From the NCBI RefSeq assembly GCF_006494775.1, contig NZ_CP041146.1:4836001-4900000 (forward strand): a stretch of 64,000 nucleotides of DNA. Reading direction: 5' to 3'. Below the pieces are notes generated by a model, which was given only the letters and a program-made list of their open reading frames with translations, was not told where the DNA came from and made no database searches. The translations under genes were made by a program, and so were the position numbers. This stretch comes from Nocardioides humi. GTDB taxonomy: Bacteria > Actinomycetota > Actinomycetes > Propionibacteriales > Nocardioidaceae. Below, piece after piece: positions 28,668 through 36,110 of this stretch (the first letter of the stretch is position 1; the number at the start of each line of letters is the position of its first letter).

Positions 28668-30781
28668 ATGTCGCCGTACCCCACGGAGATCCCCGAACGC
28701 ACGCACCGAGGCCGGTTCGTGACCCTGTGCCAGCAGGCGCTGGCACTGGCGGTCGTCGTCGCGGTCCTCACCCCTGCGGCCCGTACCGTCACGATGGACG
28801 TCCGCCCAGCGGAGCCCGGCGGCGGCGCCGCCCCGGGACCGTGACCCTGCAGGCCGCGACCACGCCGGTGACGGTGCCGACCGGCGAGGTCGACCCGGCC
28901 GTCACGGAGTACCCGCTGACCGCGACCTCGAAGGGGGTCAGCGGCCGGCTCACGCTGCGCGGCAGCGTGAAGCCGCTCGCGAACGGCGGTGACGAGGTCA
29001 TCAGCGACGCGCTGCCGGTGGAGGGCTACGGCACCGTCGGCGTCACGTGGGCGCACGGCAGCGAGGTCGACGAGGACGCCATCAGCGTCTCCGTGCGGAC
29101 CCGCACGGGCGACGTGTGGAGCGACTGGACGGCCGCGGAGTACCACGACGACCACGCCCCGGACCCCGGCAGCGCCGAGGCCCAGCGCTCGCGCCCCGGC
29201 ACCGAGGCCGTCCTGGTCGGCGACGTCGACCAGGTCCAGGTGCAGGTCGAGACGACCGCGTCGGCGCCGGAGGACCTGAAGGTCGCCGTCATCGACCCGG
29301 GTACGCCGACCGCCACCGCCCAGCAGGGGCCGTCGATCGACACCGGCGCCACCGGCGGAGCGGGCGCGAGCCAGCAGGACCAGCAGGACCAGGGCGCCGC
29401 GACGGACGGGGCGATCACGCTCTCCGCCGCCACGACCGGGGCGCCGCAGCCGCAGATCTACTCGCGCGCCCAGTGGGGCGCCGACGAGAAGCTGCGGGAC
29501 AAGGGCTCGCTGCGCTACGGCACGGTCAACGCGGGCTTCGTCCACCACACCGTCAACGCGAACGACTACCAGCCCAGCGAGGTGCCGGGCATCATCCGCG
29601 GCATCTACGCGTACCACGTGAAGACCCGCGGCTGGAGCGACATCGGCTACAACTTCCTCGTCGACCGGTTCGGCCGGATCTGGGAGGGGCGCGCGGGCGG
29701 CGTCGACAAGGCGGTCGTCGGGGCCCACACGCTCGGCTACAACGACTACTCCTTCGCGATGTCGGCCATCGGCAACTTCGAGACCGCCCAGCCCACGCCG
29801 GAGCTGCTCAACGCGTACGGCGCGCTGTTCGCCTGGAAGCTCTCCCTGACCGGCGTCGACGCGGCCTCGATGAAGCAGAAGGTGGGCTCCTCGAACTTCG
29901 CCGCCATCAGCGGGCACAAGGACGCCGGCAAGACGGCGTGCCCCGGCAAGTACCTGTACGCGCAGCTGCCGACGATCCGGGCGCTCGCCGCCCAGGCGCA
30001 GCAGGGCGCACTGCTGGGGCAGCTGAACGGCAACTACATCGGCTCTGCGAACCCCGACATCGTCGTACGCAAGGCGAAGAACGGGCGACTGGTCCTGCAC
30101 GACATCGACAAGGCCGGCGGCACCTGGAAGATCGCGGCGACGGTGAAGACCAACATCTGGGCGCCGTGGGCCAAGCAGATCCTGCGGGTCGGCGACTGGG
30201 ACGGCGACGGCTTCAACGACATCATGGCCATCCGCAAGAGCGACAAGGCACCCGTGCTGTTCCGCGGGGCCGGCGGCGGGATCTTCCAGCCACAGGTGGT
30301 GCTGCCCGGCAGCTTCCGCGGCGTGAAGATGCTGGCGGCGGTCGGCGACATCGACGGCGACGGCCTCCCGGACCTGATGGGCCAGCCCAAGGGCGACCAG
30401 ATGCGGGTCTACCCGGGGCAGGGGCTGACCGGGTTCCGGGCCAGCGTGCCGGCGACCGGCCCGGTGGCGGGCAAGAAGCTGATCCCGGTCGGCCGCTGGA
30501 ACAAGGACGGCGTGCCGGACGCGCTGGTCCGCAGCGGCTCGGCGCTGACGCTCCACACCGGCATCAACGCCGGCGGGTGGCTGAAGGCGAAGCCGATGAA
30601 GTCCAGCGCCGCGGGCTACGACTGGATGATCGGCCTCGGCCCGATGCCCAGCGGCGGCAAGGTCGTCGTCGTCCGCAACAAGGCGACCGGCGCGGTGTAC
30701 GCCCTGGAGAAGGTGAAGGCCAAGAAGCTCGGCTCGCCCGTGCTGCTGAAGAAGAGGAAGAAGTTCGACCTCGCGGGCTAG
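28668..30781 (+). CDS. Secreted N-acetylmuramoyl-L-alanine amidase with VCBS repeats, apparent frameshift
   Basis: About 704 residues from ATG 28668 if one base is restored in CCCCGGG (28831-28837). Without it the signal-peptide frame stops at once, while the main domain stays open. Signal helix about residues 22-40. After a linker, the PGRP/amidase_2 domain runs from SRAQWGADEKLR through FVHHTVNANDYQ, YAYHVKTRGWSDIGYNF and ISGHKDAGKTACPGK, which supply the zinc-binding histidines and the last cysteine. The C-terminal half has FG-GAP/VCBS repeats (GDWDGDGFNDI, GDIDGDGLPDL). It cleaves the stem peptide from muramic acid in the wall. Confidence 0.9.
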
Positions 30782-30808
30782 CCCCGCGACCCGATCCGTC
30801 CTGGTCGC

Positions 30809-31537
30809 TCAGGCGGGGAAGCGGGCCGTGGCGTGCTCGGCGACGTACGTCGCCTCGAGTCGCCGCGGCTCGGCCCGGGCGACCAGGACGAGTGAACCGC
30901 CCTGCAGGAGCGGCTCACAGAGGATCGCCGGCTCCGTGACGGGGTCGGCGACCGCGAGGAGGCGGCCGTCACCGACCAGACCGGTGGCGGCCGCCTCGCT
31001 CCACAGTGCGGACTGGCTGAGCGTCCGGCCGGCCCGATCGAGCGCGAGGTCGTCGGGTTGCGGCGGGTCCCAGGCCTGGAAGGCGTCGGGCTGGGACCAG
31101 ATCTCCACGCCGACGTCGGTCACGCCGGCCGGGACCGGCTCGGCGAAGCGGACGCCGAGGGGCAGCAGCGCGCAGGCCAGCACCGCCAGCTCGCCGGTGC
31201 GCGCCGCCCAGGCGTCGAGGGTGCCGGGGCCGCACACCGCGGCGGCCAGGTCCGCGTCGTCGGCGTCGGCCACGACCAGCCCGCTGTTCCAGGCCGCGCC
31301 GAGGAAGACCGTGCCGAGCCAGTGCGGCGGCAGGTCGATCGCGATCCGGTCGCCCCGCTCCAGGCCGAGCTCGTCGACGAGCAGGGAGCTGGCCTTCGCC
31401 ACCCAGTTGGCCCACGTCGTGACGGACAGCTCGACCCGCTCGCCGGTCGCGTGGTCGTAGAAGGTCACCAGGGGCCGGCCGGGATCGTTGCGCAGGCGCC
31501 CGGCCAGGACGCCGGGGAAGGTGCTCGGTGTCGTCAC
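30809..31537 (-). CDS. TIGR03089 family protein
   Basis: 242 residues, GTG start. It resembles only the N-terminal portion of AMP-binding (acyl-CoA synthetase) enzymes: TFYDHATGERVELS, TWANWVAKASSLLVDELGL and GDRIAIDLPPHW. The ATP-binding and C-terminal catalytic parts are absent, so it is unlikely to be an active ligase. This short family is found near LCP and manC genes in actinobacteria (Rv3268 in M. tuberculosis) and its role is unknown. It is divergent from manC. Confidence 0.82.
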   Translation of the reverse strand: MTTPSTFPGVLAGRLRNDPGRPLVTFYDHATGERVELSVTTWANWVAKASSLLVDELGLERGDRIAIDLPPHWLGTVFLGAAWNSGLVVADADDADLAAAVCGPGTLDAWAARTGELAVLACALLPLGVRFAEPVPAGVTDVGVEIWSQPDAFQAWDPPQPDDLALDRAGRTLSQSALWSEAAATGLVGDGRLLAVADPVTEPAILCEPLLQGGSLVLVARAEPRRLEATYVAEHATARFPA

Positions 31538-31575
31538 CGGACCGAGCCTAGGCCGGAGGCCGGAGGCCGGGGCCG

Positions 31576-31581
31576 TAGGGT
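31576..31581 (+). promoter_or_regulatory. -10 element of leaderless manC
   Basis: TAGGGT ends 7 bases before ATG 31589; no ribosome site lies between. Same spacing and sequence as before the genes at 20524 and 41419. Confidence 0.5.
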
Positions 31582-31588
31582 GCGGCGC

Positions 31589-32665
31589 ATGGTTGACGAG
31601 ATCCCGGGCTTCTGGGCGGTGGTCCCCGCCGGCGGCGCCGGAACGCGGCTCTGGCCGCTGTCGCGCTCACGGGCGCCGAAGTTCCTGCACGACCTCACCG
31701 GGTCCGGCCGGTCGCTGCTCGAGCAGACGCAGGACCGGCTCGCCCCGCTGGTGGGCGACCGGCTGCTCGTCGTGACGGGGGAGGCGCACCGTACGGCGGT
31801 GCGCGCGCAGCTGGCGACGCTGCCGGACGACGCGGTCGTCGCCGAGCCGTCGGCCCGCGACTCGATGGCCGCCATCGGCCTCGCCGCGGCGCTCCTCGAG
31901 CGCCGCGGCGCCGAGGTGATGGGCTCCTTCGCCGCCGACCACGTCATCACCGACCCCGACGGGTTCGCCGCCGCCGTCGCGGCCGCCGTCGACGCCGCCC
32001 GCGACGGCTGGCTGGTCACCATCGGCATCGAGCCGACCTTCGCCTCCTCGGCGTTCGGCTACATCCGCCAGGGCGACGACCTGCCGGGCCACCCGGCCGC
32101 GCGCAAGGTCGCGGAGTTCGTGGAGAAGCCGTCGGTGCCGGTGGCGGAGGAGTACCTCGCGACCGGCCGGTACCGGTGGAACGCCGGCATGTTCGTCGTA
32201 CGCCCGACGGTGCTGCTCGACCTGCTCGCCGAGCAGGACCCCGGCTTCGCCGCCACCCTGCGGACCATCGCCGCCGAGCCCGACCGGCTCCCGGAGCTGT
32301 GGGAGACCCTGCCGCGGATCGCGATCGACCACGCCGTGGCCGAGCCCGCCGCGGCCGCCGGCCGGGTCGTCACCATCCCCGGCGGCTTCGGCTGGGACGA
32401 CATCGGCGACTTCGACTCCCTCGCCGGTCTGCTCGGCGACGACGACGCCTGCACCGTCCTCGGCGACCCTGCCCTGACCCGGCTGATCGGCGCCAGCGGC
32501 ATCGTCATCCCCGGCTCCGGGCGGGTGGTCGCCGTGATCGGCCTCGACGACGTCGTCGTCGTCGACACCCCCGACGCCCTCCTCGTCACCACCCGCGCCC
32601 GCGCGCAGGAGGTCAAGAACGTCGTCTCCGCCCTCAGGGACCAGGGCCGCACCGACCTCGTGTGA
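31589..32665 (+). CDS. manC: Mannose-1-phosphate guanylyltransferase
   Basis: 358 residues, ATG start. It makes GDP-mannose from GTP and mannose-1-phosphate. The nucleotidyltransferase signature is VVPAGGAGTRLWPLSR (about 11-26), then KFLHDLTG, the FAADHVI metal/nucleotide strand, EFVEKPS and RWNAGMFVVRP. Single-domain type, lacking the C-terminal isomerase found in longer proteins. Position matches Rv3264c. With manB (41.4 kb) it supplies mannosyl donors for lipoglycans. Confidence 0.95.
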   Translation: MVDEIPGFWAVVPAGGAGTRLWPLSRSRAPKFLHDLTGSGRSLLEQTQDRLAPLVGDRLLVVTGEAHRTAVRAQLATLPDDAVVAEPSARDSMAAIGLAAALLERRGAEVMGSFAADHVITDPDGFAAAVAAAVDAARDGWLVTIGIEPTFASSAFGYIRQGDDLPGHPAARKVAEFVEKPSVPVAEEYLATGRYRWNAGMFVVRPTVLLDLLAEQDPGFAATLRTIAAEPDRLPELWETLPRIAIDHAVAEPAAAAGRVVTIPGGFGWDDIGDFDSLAGLLGDDDACTVLGDPALTRLIGASGIVIPGSGRVVAVIGLDDVVVVDTPDALLVTTRARAQEVKNVVSALRDQGRTDLV

Positions 32666-32668
32666 GCG

Positions 32669-32780
32669 CGACCCGGCGCATCCTGACCTCGAAGTCACGT
32701 CGACCCGGCGCATCCTTACCTTTACCGAGGTAGGGATGCGCCGGGTCGGTGTCGTTCTGAGGCCAGGATGCGCCGGGTCG
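32669..32780. terminator. Nested double hairpin between manC and DUF3105 gene
   Basis: Outer arms 32669-32690 and 32759-32780 (22 bp) and inner arms 32701-32721 and 32728-32748 (21 bp, 6-base loop) both contain CGACCCGGCGCATCCT. Each stem has just one non-Watson-Crick position, and in both it can form a G-U pair. A fifth inverted partial copy lies at 32799-32813. It lies between convergent genes, so a bidirectional terminator is likely. Confidence 0.75.
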
Positions 32781-32826
32781 GTGCAAATCCAGGGTCGGGA
32801 CGGGCCGGGTCGGTGGGATGCGTGGG

Positions 32827-33587
32827 TCAGTAGGCGTAGGGCTCGGGCGCGTCGGTGAAGGGGTATTTGTCCATGAACGACTTCAGGGCGGCGCCGCTGA
32901 CCTCGGAGCAGTACTGCCAGGCGCCGTACTGCTTCTGGGTGTCCTGGTCGACGCGCCAGTGGGTGAGGGCGATGTGCTGGCCCTCGGGGAAGGACTTGCC
33001 GGTCTCCTTGACGTCGGCGGCGGTCCAGGGGCGACCTTGAACTTCAGGCGCTGGTTGGTGTCGTTGGCGTCCATGATCTTCGCGATGGCGCGCATGGCCG
33101 AGAGCTCGCCGGAGTCGTCGCCGGCGGTCTTGTCGTACCAGAGGATCGTGTAGCCGTGCTCGAGGTTGTGGACGAGCGCCTCGAGCTCGGGGCGGGAGTC
33201 CGCGGTGTAGAAGCGGTCGCCGATGGGGGTCGGGGCGACGCCGGCGACGTTCCAGTGCGCGCCGAAGGCGGGCGGGGCGTCGGTGTAGTCGACCTGCTGG
33301 CCCTCGGGGACGTGCTCGCCGCTCCCGGTGGCCTCCTTCTCGGTGATGTCGCCGCACACGTCGGCGCCGGCGCCGATCTCGGCGACGCTCTTGCCCTTCC
33401 ACTTCTGGTCGTTGACGATGTCGCGGGCCTTCGGGTAGAGCGCGGCGCCGATGATCACCAGCGCGACCACCACGCAGACACCCACGATCGCCATGCCCTG
33501 GCGCTTGTCGGCGCGCTTCTGCTTCCGCCGGATGTCGTCGATGACTTGGCGGCGCTCCGACTTCTCGGTCTTGCTGGACTTGGCCAC
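32827..33587 (-). CDS. DUF3105 membrane-anchored protein, apparent frameshift
   Basis: About 253 residues if one base is restored. The N-terminus is lysine/arginine rich (1-31), followed by one membrane helix (about 32-50) and an extracellular DUF3105 domain with HVPEGQQVDYTDAPPAFGAHW-like family pattern (visible as HVPEGQQVDY then PPAFGAHW) and LVHNLEHGYTILWYD. The frame breaks at the CCCC of the coding strand (plus 33028-33031); a fifth C joins KFKVAP to WTAADVKETGKSF and the conserved end at 32827. Function of the family is unknown; it is common in Nocardioides-like genomes. Confidence 0.85.
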
Positions 33588-33634
33588 GTGCGGGGTACCT
33601 CGTCTTGGTGGTTAGCGGCGGAAACGCGGTGAGT

Positions 33635-34591
33635 CTACGGAGTCACCGGTCGAAACCGCAGGTCGGTGTCCGCGTCGCCCGTCTCCGCGCTCTCCCAGCC
33701 GTGGGCGAACGCGACGATGTCGGCGGCGGCGCGCCGCTCCCGCCCCGTGCGTACGTCGGCCGGGGCCGCCGCCCGCGCGGCGATCCCGGCGCGGGCGAGC
33801 GCGGCGACGAAATCGCCCGCGTCGACGGGACTGCCGAACGGGGTGCGTGCCGCCGGCCGGGCGGCGACGGCCTGGATCACGGCCTCGCGGGCGCCGTACC
33901 CGAAGAGGTCGGCGCCGTCGGCGCGGATCAGCGCGCCGGCGCCGGGACCGTCGTCCCCCGGAGGGAGGACGAGGTCGGCGCGACCGCGCAGGACGGCGCA
34001 CGGGCGGGCGCCGAGCTTGCCCTGGGCGAGCTCGACGGCCGAGGCGATCTCGTCGGCGACGGCGGGGGCGGTGACGGCGAGCTCGTTGCCGTGGGCGTCG
34101 ACGCGTCCGGCGAAGGACTCGAGGACGGCGAGGCCGGCGGCGCCGATGGCGATGTCGGTCTGGCCCTCCCGCCAGGCCCGGCCGGCGGTGTCGGTGACGA
34201 CGACGCCGACGTTGACCCCGCGCCGCTCGGCGACGGCGGCGCGCAGCCGCCGGGCCGACGCGTCCGGGTCGAGCGGCAGCAGCACGACCGAGCCCTGCGC
34301 GACATTGGACGCGTCCACCCCGGCGGCGGCCATGGTCAGCCCGAGGCGGTTGCGCACGATCCGGGTCGGGCCGCGCAGGGCGACGAGCCGCGCCGTCTCG
34401 GCGTCGATCCACGCCTCGCGGTCGCCGTCGACGACGCGTCCCTCGGCCTTGCTGACGACCTTGCTGGTGACGACGAGGACGTCGCCGTCGGCCAGGTCGC
34501 CGGGCCCGAGGGCGGTGAGCAGGGCGGCGGCGAGGTCGTCGCCGGCCCGGATCTCGGGGACGCCGTCGGGCGCGGTCACGGTGACGCTCAT
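33635..34591 (-). CDS. cofE: Coenzyme F420-0:L-glutamate ligase, single-domain form
   Basis: 318 residues; ATG overlaps the stop of the fbiA gene (ATGA). It adds L-glutamates to F420-0 using GTP. The CofE core is clear: VLVVTSKVVSKAEGR (about 43-57), RIVRNRLGLTMAAAGVDASN, VVVTDTAGRAWREGQTDIAIG, and AHGNELAVT. Mycobacterial FbiB is about 448 residues because it carries a C-terminal nitroreductase-like domain that reduces dehydro-F420-0; here only some 70 residues follow CofE, with no such domain visible. Another gene must supply that step, or the precursor differs. Confidence 0.92.
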   Translation of the reverse strand: MSVTVTAPDGVPEIRAGDDLAAALLTALGPGDLADGDVLVVTSKVVSKAEGRVVDGDREAWIDAETARLVALRGPTRIVRNRLGLTMAAAGVDASNVAQGSVVLLPLDPDASARRLRAAVAERRGVNVGVVVTDTAGRAWREGQTDIAIGAAGLAVLESFAGRVDAHGNELAVTAPAVADEIASAVELAQGKLGARPCAVLRGRADLVLPPGDDGPGAGALIRADGADLFGYGAREAVIQAVAARPAARTPFGSPVDAGDFVAALARAGIAARAAAPADVRTGRERRAAADIVAFAHGWESAETGDADTDLRFRPVTP

Positions 34592-35649
34592 CCGCGCACC
34601 AGGCCGATCGCGGCGGCGGCCATCGCGGCCGTGGCGTCGTGGTCGGTCATCATCAGCGGCACGGCGGCGGTGGCGATGCCGGCCGCCTCGAGCCGCGCGA
34701 CCTGGCCGGCGTCGCGCTCGTCGACCAGCCAGCCGTCGAGCACGCCGCCCGCCGACCGGGCGCCGTAGTTGAGCCCCACGCCGGCGGCGCTGACCTCGAC
34801 GCCGATCGCGGTCAGCATCTGCTCGGCCATGCCGCGCACGTGGCTGTCGCCGACGATGGGGGAGAGGCCGACGACGCGCGCGTCGGTGGAGCGGACGGCG
34901 TCGCGGATGCCGGGTACGCCGAGGATGGTGCCGACCGACACGACCGGGTTCGACGGGGGCAGCACGACCAGGTCGGCGCCGGTGATCGCCTCGACCACGC
35001 CGGGCGCGGGGGTGGACTGGTCCAGGCCCACGAACACGACCTGCTCGGCGGGCACCTCGGCCCGCAGCCGGACCCAGTACTCCTGGAAGTGGACGACCCG
35101 CTTGCCGCTGGCGCTCTCGGCGTCCGCGACGGCGATGTGGGTCTCCACGCGGTCGTCGGTCATCGGGAGCAGGGTCAGCGCGTCGCCGTACGCCGGGGTG
35201 AGCCAGCGCCGGCACAGGGCCTGCGTGACCTGGGACAGCGGGTAGCCGGCGTCCAGCATCTGGGTCCGCACGAGGTGGGTGGCGATGTCGCGGTCGCCGA
35301 GGCCGAACCAGGTCGGCTCCACGCCGTACGCCGCCAGCTCCTCCTTGGCGCTCCACGTCTCCGCGCGCCGACCCCAGCCGCGGTCGAGGTCGATGCCGTC
35401 GCCGAGGGTGTACATCACGGTGTCGAGGTCGGGACAGACCTTGAGGCCGTGGATCCACCAGTCGTCGGCGTTGTTGGCGACCACCGTGACGTGGGCGTCC
35501 GTGGCCACACCGGGTAGGGTTCCGGCGGCGATGCCGTGGAGCAGGCCCTGCAGGAACCGGGCTCCGCCCATGCCGCCCGAGAGGACGGTCAATCGGCGGA
35601 GCGGCCTCCCGATGGGTCCGGCGGCTGTCGCGTCAGGTGTCGATTCCAC
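34588..35649 (-). CDS. fbiA: 2-phospho-L-lactate/phosphoenolpyruvate transferase for F420
   Basis: 353 residues from GTG 35649. It joins the Fo flavin core to a phospholactate or phosphoenolpyruvate unit from its guanylyl form, giving (dehydro-)F420-0. The CofD signature is LSGGMGGARFLQGL (about 24-37), VVANNADDWWIHGL, and VVLPPSNPVVSVGTIL. Order whiB2, fbiA, cofE is the same as Rv3260c-Rv3262. It is divergent from whiB2 with 146 bases between the start codons. Confidence 0.95.
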   Translation of the reverse strand: MESTPDATAAGPIGRPLRRLTVLSGGMGGARFLQGLLHGIAAGTLPGVATDAHVTVVANNADDWWIHGLKVCPDLDTVMYTLGDGIDLDRGWGRRAETWSAKEELAAYGVEPTWFGLGDRDIATHLVRTQMLDAGYPLSQVTQALCRRWLTPAYGDALTLLPMTDDRVETHIAVADAESASGKRVVHFQEYWVRLRAEVPAEQVVFVGLDQSTPAPGVVEAITGADLVVLPPSNPVVSVGTILGVPGIRDAVRSTDARVVGLSPIVGDSHVRGMAEQMLTAIGVEVSAAGVGLNYGARSAGGVLDGWLVDERDAGQVARLEAAGIATAAVPLMMTDHDATAAMAAAAIGLVRG

Positions 35650-35716
35650 GGGGGACAACTGTGCCCTGCCCGCGGGCGGCGGGATGCACGGGGTTTGCCC
35701 TATAGCAGATTCGACC

Positions 35717-35744
35717 TTGACTCTTGGGGTATGACACGTATGTA
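35717..35744 (+). promoter_or_regulatory. Candidate whiB2 promoter
   Basis: TTGACT (35717-35722), 16 bases, TATGTA (35739-35744). This is the best sigma-70 type -35/-10 pair seen in the window and gives whiB2 an untranslated leader of about 45 bases. Confidence 0.55.
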
Positions 35745-35795
35745 ATTCCAATGGTGTCGTTCGGGGCACCGGGTCGAGTCGTAAGGGGCGAAATC

Positions 35796-36050
35796 GTGAG
35801 GGAACTGTTCCTGGTCGAGGCAGATTCCGACGAGCTGGGGTGGCAGGAGCGCGCGCTGTGCGCGCAGACCGACCCCGAGGCGTTCTTCCCCGAGAAGGGG
35901 GGATCGACGCGCGAGGCGAAGAAGGTCTGCCAGACCTGCGAGGTGCGTCTGGAGTGCCTCGAGGCAGCGTTGGGCAACGACGAGCGCTTCGGTATCTGGG
36001 GCGGCATGTCGGAGCGTGAGCGCCGCAAGCTCAAGAAGAAAGCCGTGTGA
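35796..36050 (+). CDS. whiB2: WhiB family iron-sulfur transcription factor
   Basis: 84 residues from GTG 35796; the frame is open upstream but family members begin at this point (MRELFLVEADSDELGWQ). Four cysteines, C22, C45, C48 and C54, bind a [4Fe-4S] cluster; the turn GIWGG is at 66-70, followed by the basic DNA-contacting tail RERRKLKKK. Together with the neighbouring fbiA and cofE it corresponds to M. tuberculosis whiB2 and Streptomyces whiB, which act with sigma factors in septation and cell division control. Confidence 0.95.
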   Translation: MRELFLVEADSDELGWQERALCAQTDPEAFFPEKGGSTREAKKVCQTCEVRLECLEAALGNDERFGIWGGMSERERRKLKKKAV

Positions 36051-36096
36051 GGCTCGGACCCTGCCCGACGGTTCGCCCCCTTCACGCCGTCGGTCG

Positions 36097-36102
36097 TAGG
36101 GT
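36097..36102 (+). promoter_or_regulatory. -10 element of leaderless glycosyltransferase
   Basis: TAGGGT ends 8 bases before GTG 36111, and no ribosome site is present between them. Confidence 0.45.
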
Positions 36103-36110
36103 CTGACCTC

